Origin: Rosa chinensis
Lineage: Eukaryota > Streptophyta > Magnoliopsida > Rosales > Rosaceae
NCBI RefSeq assembly: GCF_002994745.2
Contig: NC_037091.1
Span: forward strand, 30,382,612-30,446,611
Length of the DNA stretch: 64,000 nt
Reading direction: 5' to 3'
In this document: piece after piece, positions 1-10,861 of the stretch
How positions within the stretch are numbered: position 1 is the stretch's first letter
How the letters are laid out: every line of letters starts with the position of its first letter
Made by a program: the position numbers and the translations under genes
The notes under the pieces: generated by a model
Told to the model about the DNA's origin: nothing
Database searches by the model: none
The model's input: only the letters and a program-made list of their open reading frames with translations

Positions 1-1024
1 TGCCAAAATAATCCCAAAATACAAATCCAATCGAAACCAAGGTAATGCGATGATAAATAGGAGCCAAACCCACACACTAACACTCTCTTCTCCACCAGAG
101 AAACTCAAACCAGGAAGAAACCGACGCCACCAAAATGGGACAGAAGCCAATAGCAAAGAAAAAATCTAATGGTGAATGGGGGGTGAAACACCCATGCGTG
201 AGCACCCATACACCTCTAGGTAAGTGTTTCTCACTTTTAAGACGTAGCCATATGAATTTTCAAGGAACAAGTCTTTGGTAGTTGGAGGGGAGTTTATGTG
301 AGGAAATGGGTGAGGGGAATCATGGAGGTTTGTAGATTTGAAAATTTTCTGGGATGTTTGACAAAGAAAGAAGGAACCAAGTCCTCTAAATCTGAACATA
401 AGTCAGGAAATCACCACAAAGAAGGTATAAAGCCACCACAGAGGATGTAAAGCCACCACATAGGGTGTGAGAGAATCAAGAGAGATGAAGTGAGTGCAAG
501 ACAGAGCAAGGAGAGTTCCCCCCAACTCTCAAGCCACCGATCGAGATCCAGAGGGATCACAATCTGGGGAAGAGAGAAGGGGGAGAGAGCTATAGTTCTA
601 GATCTGGTTTCTCTCTCTAAGTTTAAAGAGAGAGGCTCTGGTAGTTAATGGCAATCGTCGTTCAGAAAAAGTGTTGATGTAGTTCCGGTTGTGGAAAATA
701 TGGTTACTGGAAGGTTGTCTAAATTGAAATTTGGTGTCCGTCCATAGTAATTCGAAGAGTTGAAATTACTAAGGAAAATTTATTGTTAAATTTTGAAAGT
801 CATGTTATACCCTTTGTTTATTAATTTACAAGAAGAATAATATTTATTACAAAAGGGTAAAACTGATATTAGCCATAAAATTATTTAGATAATAATTTAA
901 AGTTGGCCAGCAAAAATACTGCAATTTTCAGGTAAAAATTGCAATGCCAATTGCGCATGTTTTCCTCTTTCTTGATTTTTTTTTTCTTTTGTTTTGATTT
1001 TTGTTTTTTATATTTTGATCAAAT
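1..1024. other. Intergenic, no gene recognised
   Basis: No exon-like or coding similarity was recognised on either strand. The DNA is AT-rich with short purine-rich stretches. A small repeat containing AAAGCCACCACA recurs around 415-465. The short ORF on the minus strand near 166-399 has no recognisable composition or motif. Confidence 0.5.
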
Positions 1025-1040
1025 AAACAACTCATATCAA

Positions 1041-1140
1041 GCCCAGTACCATTTGGTCTAGTGACATAGTCTCACCTTCGTAAGTGAAAAGTTGTGAGTT
1101 CGACTCACGAAATGTTATTTACCTGATAAAAAAAAAAAAA
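1041..1140 (+). mobile_element. tRNA-derived SINE with perfect target duplication
   Basis: A 100-bp element ends in a run of about 16 A. It is flanked by a perfect 16-bp direct repeat (AAACAACTCATATCAA at 1025-1040 and 1141-1156). The body has a pol III A-box-like stretch (TGGTCTAGTGACAT, about 1052-1065) and a B-box-like GTTCGACTC (about 1097-1105), roughly 40 bp apart as in tRNA-derived plant SINEs. The long perfect duplication and clean poly-A suggest a fairly recent LINE-mobilised insertion. The family is not identified. Confidence 0.8.
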
Positions 1141-1156
1141 AAACAACTCATATCAA

Positions 1157-2594
1157 CAATTAGTCTATTGTAAGTCAAACTCATGACCTATGTTGGAGGT
1201 GAAAATTCCGATTAGGAATTTGACCCAACAATTAATGCGGACTGGAGCGGAAACTGAACCGGGGACAATCGAAAGGTTTCTATTCGTCCTTGACTTGATG
1301 TTGACGAAGTGAAGACTCCTCTTGGCTTCGTAACTCGTTACTGCTCCATGATTTCTCTCCACTCCGTAACCTCTCTCCGTCGCCTCCCTCTGTAGTCTCC
1401 CTACGTACGCTCACATAATAGCCTCCCTATGTGAGATCCCTCCGTAACCTCCCTTCGTAGTTTCTCTCCATAATCTCTCTCCACTCCGTCACCTCTCTAT
1501 ATAATCTCCCTATGTAACCTCCCTCCGTAATCTCCCTACGTAACCCCCCTTCGTAGCCACTCTCCGCTTCTTGGCTTTAACGAGGAAGCGGAGACTCCTC
1601 TTTGCCAAAGACCCTCCGATGCCTAAGTCAGTATTTTCCTGAGTCAAGTATAGAAGTCTCAACTAGAGTTTCATGCCATACCTGGTGGTTCTGCTTTCCT
1701 TTTATAGGCGACTTACAATTTGGGTTGCAAGTAAACTTGCATGGCAAGTCTCTTGTACTTGGACGGCAAGCCACCATTAAGGCTGTATTCACTCCTGCTA
1801 TAACCATCACTTATTGGTGGCCATGATTGCCACACTAAGTGCCACCTTAATCGTTGAATTTATTGCTACAGTAATAACTGCATTTATTATTGCCATTAGT
1901 TCCCTTTAATTGCTTTGATTGTAGGGTCAAATTTGTTGACTACCCCCACAACCTCCCACTTATAAAGGGGAGACTTATGTCATTAGACCAAATGATAATA
2001 GTCTTTGTTTTTTATTTTTTAAATTTACCATACTATCCTCTATATATATATATTAAATATTTTTATTAAAGAAGGTCAATATGGGTACACCCTCTCTCAG
2101 TGTCTAGTGACTGACTAGACTAGGCCCAGGCCGTCATGGGCTGAAACCTCGATGAACAGGATTAGTTGTCGCCACTATGGCTATGCCCAAACTTTCTTTT
2201 AAATATTTTTCTTAAACCTGGCATGCCTAGGCGCCGCCTACACTAGGAGGCGGTTGACCACCTTTTAGCGCCTAGGCGGGGCTTAAGCAGCAGCCCAAAG
2301 AGATTTTTAGAATGTTGGTATTTTATTGGAGAATTTTCATTTTACCTCTCTAACTTTTGTACTCTATATCATTTTCATCATGGGTGCCCATGTACTTACC
2401 AATTTCAATCAATTTTGTCCAAACCTTAACCTTTTTGCCAACCATTATGTTGATATTTTGAAATTCTCTTCACTTACGAGACACTTTTGCATTCTGCGTC
2501 AGTGAACTACCATTCTAGAAGGAAGCCCAATAGTGTCATGTTTTCAATTTATAAAATAATCAACTGAAAAATAATAATTGGATAGATTTATTAA
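1157..2594. other. Intergenic with pyrimidine-rich degenerate repeat
   Basis: About 1362-1560 is a run of degenerate units of the type TCTCCCTACGTAACCTCCCT, probably eroded repeat or LTR sequence. Around 2222-2290 is a GC-rich stretch with GCGCC/GGCGG inverted motifs (GCCTAGGCG), of a kind common in short plant transposons. No gene is recognised. Confidence 0.4.
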
Positions 2595-2965
2595 AGGGGA
2601 AATGATCATTTACCCAATTTTAACTTAAAAATTGCCCACTTGCTCTACGAACAGTTTTTTAACCCCATTTACCCAAAACACTTTAAGAGATTATTTCCCT
2701 AATACCCAATTAATTCTTTTTTTATTTTTTTATTTTTTTTTGGGATTTTTTGCCCTCTCCTTCTTTCTCAAGTAGAGAGATTTATTAAAGGGGAAATAAT
2801 AATTTACCCAATTTTAGCTTAAAAATTGCCCACTTGCTCCACTAACAGTTTTTTAACCCCATTTGCCCAAAACACTCTAAAAGATTATTTCCCTAATACC
2901 CAATTAATTCCTTTTTTTTTTTGGGACTTTTTTGCCCTATCCTTCTTTCTCACTTAGAGAGAGAA
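2584..2965. repeat. 194-bp tandem duplication of the Mutator-like left end
   Basis: The terminal block beginning AGATTTATTAAAGGGGAAAT occurs at 2584 and again at 2778. Each copy is followed by the same TTACCCAATTTTA, ACCCCATTT, TAATACCCAATTAATT and TTTGCCCT landmarks. The two copies differ by scattered substitutions and T-run length, so the duplication is not new. Confidence 0.75.
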
Positions 2966-3749
2966 GTCATCCTCCACCTTGCTGTGCTCCGGTGACCAGT
3001 GGCCGGCCGCGGTCTCTGGCGACCTGTGACGGGACTCCGGCGACCGGTGATCGGAGTCCTGCGGCCGGTCATCGGAATCCGGAATCCGGTTATCGGACTA
3101 GTGACCGGATTCCGGCGTCTGAATTTATTGCCCCCTAATAATACCCAGTAACCATATTATTGCCCCCCAGTAATCATATTATTGCTCCCCAGTAACCATA
3201 TTATTGCCTTCCAATAATCATATTATTGCATCCATTAATCATATTATTGCCCTCCGTATTATTGCCTCCCAATAATCATATTATTGCCTCCATTAATCAT
3301 ATTATTGCCCTCCAGTGAATTGCATAAACTCTCAAAACCAAATGAATACACTACAGTCACAATTGATCAATTTATATGCATATTATTGCCCCCCAATACT
3401 CATATTATTGCCTCGCAATAGACATATATAACTACTCAATGAAGTTTTTTTTTTCATTCTTCTTTCCTCTTTCCTTATATCTTCTGCCAAATTTACCAAA
3501 AAATAAAACAGCCCAGAAACTATCTTGATGACGTCAGCCTAACACCAAGCCATATCGGAGAAGAAAATGCATTCCGAACCGAATCTGACACAGTAACTAT
3601 CCAAGCCATATCGGAAGAAGAGGAACCACAGATCGGAGAAGAAGAGGAACCATCGGTGGCTGAAGAAGACGACGCAGCCACGACCCGATCCGAATCCGAT
3701 GAACGAAACGCAGTCGGCCAACCGAGCAGTAGTTGTCGATGGCGGGTCT

Positions 3750-4315
3750 GAGTCGAATGGCAGATGATTATTGGTTTTCGATGGTGGGTCCGGTCTGAGT
3801 CGAATGGCAGATGATTATTGGTTTTCGATGGTGGGTCCGGTCTGGGTCGAATGGCAGATGATTATTGGTTTTCGATGGTGGGTCAGGTCTGGGTCGAATG
3901 GCAGATGATTCGCTGCTGCTGGGATGCAATCGTCGGGCTCGGGTTGATGGTTGAACGCCAGAGAGGGAGTCGTCAGCTTCTGGGCAGTCGAGGTTAGCTT
4001 GTACAGGTGAGATCGAGGTCGTCTCTGGCGGCGGTGTGCAGGTGGAGTCGTCGCCTGGGTCCGGTCTGGGTCGAATGGCAGATGATTATTGGTTTTCGAT
4101 GGTGGGTCATATCTGGGTCGAATGGCAGATGATTTGCTGCTGCTGGGATGCAATCGTAGGGCTTGGGTCGATGGTTGAACGCCGGAGAGGGAGTCGTCGG
4201 TGTCTGGGCCGTCGAGGTCAGCTTGTACAGGTGAGATCGAGGTCCTCTCTGGCGGCGGTGTGCAGGCGGAGTCGTCGCCGTGCAGGTGGAGTCGTCACCG
4301 ATGCTAGGAGATGAT
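3750..4315. repeat. 47-bp tandem array plus a larger duplication
   Basis: Units of 47 bp starting GAGTCGAATGGCAGATGATT repeat with few changes from 3750 to about 3912. The last unit continues into a block containing TGCTGCTGGGATGCAATCGT. That whole arrangement recurs at about 4065-4300, so a larger segment was duplicated as well. The short ORFs crossing it are products of the repeat. Confidence 0.7.
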
Positions 4316-4515
4316 CAGGTGGAGTCTTTGTCGGTGGGCTGGAGTCGTCGTTGAGGCCACTGAGATCGCTGGTCGGGCTGGAGTCGTCGTCCTTGTCCCT
4401 GTCGGCGTCGAGATGGCCGGAGTCAGATGAGCTGATGGAGTCTGGGTCAAATCTGGTGTATTAGTATGGATATGTGTATGGCGGAGAGAGAGAGAGAGTC
4501 TTATAGGAGGAGGAG

Positions 4516-4519
<4 letters not shown>

Positions 4520-4574
<55 letters not shown>
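4520..4574. repeat. (GA)n microsatellite
   Basis: About 27 uninterrupted GA dinucleotides follow a short GGA run, inside the Mutator-like element near its right end. Confidence 0.95.
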
Positions 4575-4579
<5 letters not shown>

Positions 4580-4862
4580 GTGTTTGTAGTTTATTAATTA
4601 GATTGGGGGTAAAAATGTCACTTGGGTTTAAACTGGGTAAGTAGGAGTGAAAAACTCTCAGTGGAGTAAGTGGACAATTTTTAGGTTAAAATTGGGTAAG
4701 TGGTCACGATCCATTTATTCAATTGAAAAGTACATGTGTATATGTGATGTAATTATAAGTGCAAGGGCACAACTGATTTAAGGTGTAAAGATTACAGAGG
4801 TAAAATGAAATTAGCCATATTTTATATTACTACTGGCCTATTCAAGTTAGGTTACTCCAAAT

Positions 4863-5850
4863 CAGCGCTGGGCATGGATAGGCTGGGATCATATGTAAAT
4901 TTGCTGAGTTTGAGACTGAGCTCGAACTTTTCAGACTGGGTCAAAATCGTGTTATCCATAGGCTGAGACCGAATTAAACCAAGATCGAATTTTTTTGGAC
5001 TGATTTTCCATGTTTTCAAGCACAAATAGGTCTACGGGCTAGTTTGAGATTGCTGTGACTTAAAAAAAAAAAACTGCTGCTGCTGTGTTGTGAGAATAAT
5101 CAGCTGTGAATTAAAACAGTTTCGTGTTTGGTAAATAATATTTTTAAAAAGTGTTGTCAGTACATAAAACAACTGCAGAGTGTGTTTTGATCCACAATAG
5201 CTTCTAAAAGCAACATTTAGGCTGCTTCTAAAATCTGTTGTGAGTGACCTATAACTTTCAAAGCTGCTTTTTATTTATTTACCAAATACAATCAAATCGA
5301 AAATTTTGAACAAAAGCTGATTTTTTTTTAAAAGCGAAACAATCCCAAACTGGGCCTAAAAAATAAAGAAAAAATAAATTTTTTTTATCTGAAACATTTC
5401 CAGAAACACATTGTCGATTACTTTCTTGACCTTCCTGAACTCATCGTCGCTAATCACCAATCACCAATCACTTCCATAATTGCATCAGCATCTGTTTTCG
5501 CCCATTGCCTAGATAAGGAAGATCATCCACATGTTTCTCTGCTTCGAGGTCGAGTTTAAGGCTGTCATGTTGATGGGCTGCGACTTGAACGCCGCCACCA
5601 CCACCACTGCTGCCGTCGCCGCCACCACTTTGACGCAGAGCAATGATGTTGTTTCTATAATCGCTGCAACTCGCATGCTAAAAATTGAGCCCATCGAGTT
5701 TTTTCTTTTTAAAATTTAGAACTGAGACCAAACCTTGTCTAACACTGTTCGAACCCGAATTGGCCTGATTTGTCAATTTTTAAAAAAAAAATATAGACCG
5801 AACCAGCCGGTAGGAGCTCATTTTTTAGGCTTTTTTCCCCACCCCTACTG
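4863..5850. mobile_element. Possible degenerate hAT-like element
   Basis: The segment begins CAGCGCTGGGCATGG and ends with the reverse complement of CAGTAGGGGTGGGGAAAA, an arrangement common in plant hAT derivatives. Flanking CTCCAAAT and GTCCATAT match at only 6 of 8 positions, so the boundaries are weak. The interior has poly-A/T runs and a CCACCACCACC stretch around 5590-5630 that makes short meaningless ORFs on both strands. Confidence 0.3.
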
Positions 5851-6386
5851 AGTCCATATGTATTTTACACGGTCACACTCAAATCTTGAAAATAAACTTG
5901 TATCAGTAGCGCAAAAAAAAAAGAGAGAGAAAAAAAAAGAACCAACTAGGAGCAGAACAGTGCCGTTTTTGTCCTATGTTCGAGATAATTACATATAAGT
6001 GCATCTTTGAATGTCTTTTTAGCCATAAGGCCACCAATTATTTTTTTCCCTCATAAGGCCACTAGCCAACTAGATTAAAAGGGTGTTATATTTTGAATAT
6101 TAAAAACCAACATATTTACAAAAATGTCACTAGAGTACAAAGTCAACAATCATTCTCTCTCCCCTCTTCGGCGGGTCTCTGGCCAGCTTCCGGCGAATTC
6201 CGACGGGTCTCTGGCAAACTTCAGGCCAACTCCAGCGACCATAAAGAGAGAGCCAAAATCAGGCTTATTTTTACCTAACAATTTCAATAAGGCATAAATA
6301 AATTTTGAATGCATTTAGAGTTCACACAAATCGGCAAATGTCACCCAAATATCAAGCAACTTGTAGAAAGACCATAGCAACTTATT

Positions 6387-6420
<34 letters not shown>

Positions 6421-6729
6421 TTATATATCAATGATCAAGCAAACATAGCAACTTATTACAAACTGAAAACATTACCAAAAATGGACTTATTATATATTGA
6501 AAACCAACATTTCCATCAATAGAGAAATAATAAATAAAATATAATTAAAATAAATTCGGTGAGGGTCAGTTTAAATCGGGCTGTTTATGACCCGAAACAG
6601 CAACCAAACCGCTTTTATACGGTTCGGTGCGGTGTGATCATAAAACGACACCGTTTTAGTTCGGTGCAGTTGCCGAATCATTTTTTTGGTGCGGTTCGGG
6701 TCGGTAACCGCATTTTCGTTACAAAATGC

Positions 6730-7450
6730 CCACCCCTAACAAAATCTACTGTCACTAACACCAAAAGCTATTGTGGCTAGCAACACAAGCTACTCTTATG
6801 AGATTTCCTGCAACTTCCGGTGAGGTCAGAAAAACTACTATCACTAAAAACAAAAACTACTATCACTAGCAACAAAAGCTACTCTGGTGAGATTTCCGAC
6901 AACCTTCGGTGAGATAACAAAAGCTACTCCTTACCAAAAAAAACTTATACTCCCCAAAACAAAAAAGCTACTATCCCCACCAACAAAAACTACTGTCACT
7001 AATACCAAAAGCTACTCTTACTAGCAACAAATGCTACTCTCACCAACAACAAAAGTTGCTTTCACCAACACCAAAAGCTGCTTTAACCAACACCAAAAAC
7101 TACTCTCACCAACACCAAAAGTTACTGTCACCAATACCAACGAGCTACTCTCACTAACATTAGAGAGCTACTCTTGTATCAAAAACTACTCTTATCATCA
7201 ACAAAAACTACTCTCACCAACGCAAAAAGCTACTATTACCACCGCAAAACACTACTTTCACCACCGACAAAAGCTACCCTTACCAACGTCAAAAACTACG
7301 ACACCACCACAAAAAGCTACAATCACCACCACCAAAAGCTACTCTCACCAATAACAAAATATACTCTCATCAACATCAACAACTCTTCTCACCAACAACA
7401 AAATGCTACTTTCACCAAATCCGATAGCTACTCTCACCAACATTGAGAAC
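6730..7450. repeat. CACCAAnACnAAAAGCTACT minisatellite
   Basis: Around twenty-five degenerate units of roughly 24-27 bp share the core AAAAGCTACT(C/G)TCACCAACA. The frame is open in places on the plus strand and gives Ser/Thr/Lys-rich ORFs that simply echo the repeat. Confidence 0.75.
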
Positions 7451-7983
7451 CGCTTCACTTGCTCTCTTTCTGAAATGATGCAAGTGCAAGACAAATATTG
7501 CCAGAATTCAATCACAAAAACAAAATCACAAATCAGAATAAAACACCATCAGAAACATAAATACCATAACATCAAAATTGAACAATGAGGCATAAAATTA
7601 AGATCCAATTTCATTTCCTTCTTAACAAAAACATCAGCTATTCTCATTCTGTCCTACAATTATGATATAATCCAACTAGAAAACCACAATGGATCTACAA
7701 CATTATATAGGCAACAAGCAATAATCAATTGATTGAATAGAGATCAAACTAAAACAATTTCAATCACATGAACTAATCTGACGATTTGTTAATACGAGAT
7801 CAAGGATAACAATGCCAGCATTCACCGAATCAAATTACAGAGTAAGAGAACGGAGACCGGAGGTTCTAGGCTTCTGGCTGTCGAACATCATTGTCCGGAT
7901 CCACGACCTCAGCCCACTGAAGCTTCTCGGCTGCGGTGACACAAGCTTTGGACTCGCTTGCGTTTGACCGTGTTCGTCCACAA

Positions 7984-8448
7984 CTATGAAACCTCTACTT
8001 CGTTGTCTCCTACAACCGCTTTCTTCACCGCTTGTCCTCCATAACTGGATCGAGTATGTTTCCGAGACGGCGCTTCGGTTTCGCTGAAGCTTCTCTTCTT
8101 TAAACTCGACCTCATCTCACTCTCCGATCCAACTGAGAATTTACTTGACTCGCACGAAATCTCACCGTCGAAGTACGAGTACGAGGTCGAGTTCATAGAG
8201 AAACCATAGGCCTCACTGCGAGCATTCGGTTTATGAGACGAGTAGAGAATCAGAGAGATCTGAGTTGGACTCCAGTGAGGTAGCTTCGATCGGAGCTTCT
8301 TCGTCGTCGTCATCTTCAGGCGTGGCGGCGCCGTTTCAAGGTTTTGCAAGCTTGGATAAATTGGAATCTCATCAGATCGGAGGCGGTGGTCGCAAGAATG
8401 GGGGGAGAGCGTCGTGCCGGTGGTCGTCGAATATGAGGCGGAGACCAA
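7984..8448 (-). CDS. Unrecognised ORF inside Mutator-like element
   Basis: A 154-codon minus-strand frame. Residues about 90-145 are Ser/Arg/Lys-rich, with the stretches YFDGEISCESSKFSVGSESE and KKRSFSETEAPSRKHTRSS, composition typical of a disordered nuclear protein. It lies inside the element at 6018-8707 in a region more GC-rich than its surroundings. After its stop another minus-strand frame (about 7985-7875) continues with EKLQWAEVVDPDNDV, so the original reading may be split by a frameshift. I do not recognise the family. It may be a captured host-gene fragment. Confidence 0.3.
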   Translation of the reverse strand: MVSASYSTTTGTTLSPHSCDHRLRSDEIPIYPSLQNLETAPPRLKMTTTKKLRSKLPHWSPTQISLILYSSHKPNARSEAYGFSMNSTSYSYFDGEISCESSKFSVGSESEMRSSLKKRSFSETEAPSRKHTRSSYGGQAVKKAVVGDNEVEVS

Positions 8449-8494
8449 AGAAGTGATTATCTGTGGTCGAGGAGAGAGAGAGTGTGATCGGAAG

Positions 8495-8498
<4 letters not shown>

Positions 8499-8564
<66 letters not shown>
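8499..8564. repeat. (GA)n microsatellite
   Basis: About 32 GA units lie just upstream of the minus-strand ORF of the Mutator-like element. Confidence 0.95.
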
Positions 8565-8566
<2 letters not shown>

Positions 8567-8793
8567 TAAGGGCGTAAGGCTGATGAAATTAATTGGGTTT
8601 CTGAAGTGGGAGTGGGAGGGTAAAATTGTCAGGAATGAATTAATTTGTGGAAGCAAGTGACCTTATTTGCACAAGAAAAATTAAGTGGTCTTATCACTAA
8701 TTAAAGTTTCAAAATATCACTTGTGTAGTTGTGTGTAATTTGTTATTAATGTAAATGATATATGTATATTTTAACTATATTAATTTCTTATAT

Positions 8794-9610
8794 GGGCTCT
8801 TGATCATTTACCCAATTTGGGCCCAATAAATGCCTACTTACTCCCCCAAAACATTTGTGTGCCTACTTATTACCCAATTTAAATGTAAAAAGACAAGTTT
8901 GCCTTTTAAATAATTAAAAAAAACATTGAAGACCTCAACTGAATCCGGTCGCCGGACTCCCGTCACAAGCCGTAGGAACCCTATCACCGGTCGCCGGAGG
9001 TTTCCAAAGAGGTCGCTGGAGACTTTTATTACCCCCCCCCCCATTTTTTTTTTATAAAGTCTATTGAGGGGCGAAAAAATGTTTATTGTGTATTATTGGG
9101 CGGCAATGACCAATAAAAAGTTTATTGGCGGCCATTAAAATAGGACGTCGGACTCCGGTCATCGGTCCGGAGGTTGCCGGAAGTTAGCAAAGAGGTCGCC
9201 AGAGACTTTTAATTTATTGGGGGGCAATAAAAAGTTTATTGGGAGCAATAAAGTTTATTGGAAGACAATAAAAAGTTTATTGGGTATTATTGGGGGTAAT
9301 AAACAATTTATTAGGGGGCAATAAAACAGGTCACCGGTCGCCGGATTCCGACGGTCGATGATCGGATTTCGGCCGTCGGTGACAGTATTCAGGAGTCTAG
9401 TGGCCGGCGACCGGAGTTTGGTGAAGTCTCTCTCTCTCTAAGTGACAAAGGGAAAGAGGGCAAAATTGTCCCAAAAATAAATTTAAAAAAATAAAAAATT
9501 AACTTAATTGGGTATTAGGGCAAAAAATATGTAATTTGTTGGGTAAATTATAAGATGTTTGGGTAAATGGAGTTAGTGCAACTCAAATTTGGGTAAATGG
9601 ATATTTCCCC
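8794..9610. mobile_element. Mutator-like MITE with 9-bp target duplication
   Basis: An 817-bp segment with inverted ends (left GGGCTCTTGATCATTTACCC; right, reverse-complemented, GGGGAAATATCCATTTACCC) is flanked by a perfect 9-bp direct repeat TTCTTATAT (8785-8793 and 9611-9619). A 9-bp duplication with long TIRs is the Mutator signature. The interior carries CCGGTCGCCGG-rich sequence and repeated TTATTGG-GGCAATAA units, like the interior of 2595-4712 in inverted sense. There is no coding capacity. Confidence 0.8.
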
Positions 9611-9619
9611 TTCTTATAT

Positions 9620-10570
9620 TTCTTTTTTATCATAATAATTCTTTAACAAAAAGCTCACACTAAAATGCTTTGGCTACCTTTTAAAATGATAAAATCTTAT
9701 TGTCTTACGCATAAGTCTGAATATCATGAATCATAAACAATAGGATATTTCTGAATATTATTTAAGTGACTGGAACTGTGATCCGCGAAACTCAAACCGA
9801 TCTGCGTCTAGGGTTTGCAACATTCTTCTTGTCCGGTGGCACTCAATGTCGGCGTCGGTTCACCTCGCCGATCAGGGGCTGCTGCCGGACGGGAATTTGA
9901 ATACTATATGCCTAGGAGCTCCTTGAAGAGGGTTTGGGTTGGATGGGTATTTGGCGATGAGTCCCGGACGCCATCTTCCGTGCGGTGGTTGTGTGTACAA
10001 GGATGGCTCGTCTTTCAGATCCGGCGAGGTGCTGGGCGGGGATAAAGGATCCTGGATCAGAGGGCACGAGGTACAGCGTGTGAGGCTGGTTCGTGGCGGC
10101 GTTGGGTCGCAGCGGATGGACCGATGAAGCTGCACCAGAGTTGTACATTCGGCCAGAGGAGTAGAAGATGAATGCTTTTTTGCTGATGAGGTCGCGATGG
10201 TGGATTTTATTTATTCCAACATATTGGTGTGTTGACCTTGAGAGTTCAGATGCATGTCATGTCTGATTTTCAATGGGTGGTGTCTGTCGTACTATTGCAA
10301 GGGATCTCGAATACTACAGAAAAGAGAGAGAGAGCCCCTGTACAGGTGTCCAAACCGTGATAACTTCCTATTGACTGCAGGCATGCTTATGCAGTTAGCA
10401 TGGGAGGATAATTGCACTACTAGTGTGGGCCTGTCAATAGTCTGCCACCACATCAGTGCTGAGAGTTTGCCTTGGCCATTGGGCTACATCCATCCATGCT
10501 ACTGATACGAGTATGTCACTGAAAGCAAGCTCCCCTCTGGCTGAGATCCCCTGTGATTTCGTAAATCTGA

Positions 10571-10618
<48 letters not shown>

Positions 10619-10849
10619 TGGTACTTTAAGGGGATTTCATGAATGAAATGCTCAATCAAACTGCTTCGAAAGGCTTACTGTTTCTGGCAGGACCTAGATG
10701 TCTTTCATTTTAGGGATTTTAATTTATTTATATATTTATTATTTATTATTATTATTATTTTTAAAAGCTTGGTTTGTGTCATATTTATGCTTTGTCATCC
10801 CTTGGGCATCTGTTGTTTCTTATCAATACTTTTGTCTCACCCCTTGCAG
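9620..10849. other. Unassigned segment upstream of gamma-adaptin copy
   Basis: A GC-richer stretch (about 9815-10150) is open on both strands for 60-90 codons, but neither translation has a recognisable motif. About 10250-10505 is open on the plus strand (83 codons), also unrecognised. The upstream exons expected for gamma-adaptin, encoding the N-terminal trunk, are not here, so the copy is truncated at its 5' side. Confidence 0.4.
10573..10615. repeat. (AT)n microsatellite
   Basis: About 21 AT units, 235 bp upstream of the first visible gamma-adaptin exon. Confidence 0.95.
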
Positions 10850-10861
10850 ATATGTTGTGTT

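Larger units (their letters stand above)
2595..4712. mobile_element. Mutator-like non-autonomous element
   Basis: The ends form long imperfect inverted repeats. The left end reads about GGGGAAATGATCATTTACCC, then CAATTTTAACTTAAAAATTG. The right end, reverse-complemented, gives the same TTACCCAATTTTAACCTAAAAATTG string. The flanks ATTTATTAA (2586-2594) and ATTTATTCA (4713-4721) match at 8 of 9 bases, fitting the 9-bp duplication of Mutator elements. The interior holds CCGG-rich sequence, repeated ATTATTGCC units (3125-3410), a 47-bp tandem array and a GA microsatellite. There is no transposase. The element at 8794-9610 has similar ends and interior. Confidence 0.65.
6018..8707. mobile_element. 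Mutator-like element with long TIRs and foreign interior
   Basis: The left end (TTAGCCATAAGGCCACCAAT, then CCTCATAAGGCCACTAGCC near 6047-6066) is matched by the reverse complement of the right end (TTAGTGATAAGACCACTTAA, then AATAAGGTCACTTGC). The boundaries are accurate to within about 10 bp because I found no clean 9-bp duplication. The interior contains a CCAGCGACC/GGCGAATTCC GC-rich stretch, a minisatellite (6730-7450), an unrecognised minus-strand ORF (7984-8448) and a GA microsatellite. No MURA-type transposase is visible. It could be a Pack-MULE carrying captured host sequence. Confidence 0.5.

Noticed and set aside
3815..4153. 112-codon minus-strand ORF
   Set aside because: Entirely made of the 47-bp tandem array; the peptide is a periodic echo of the repeat.
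7031..7446. 90-107-codon plus-strand ORFs rich in Ser, Thr, Lys
   Set aside because: Translation of the AAAAGCTACT minisatellite in two frames, not a gene.
9815..10135. GC-rich ORFs on both strands suspected as upstream gamma-adaptin exon
   Set aside because: None of the expected trunk motifs (for example the FLSNRDNNIR region) appear in any frame.
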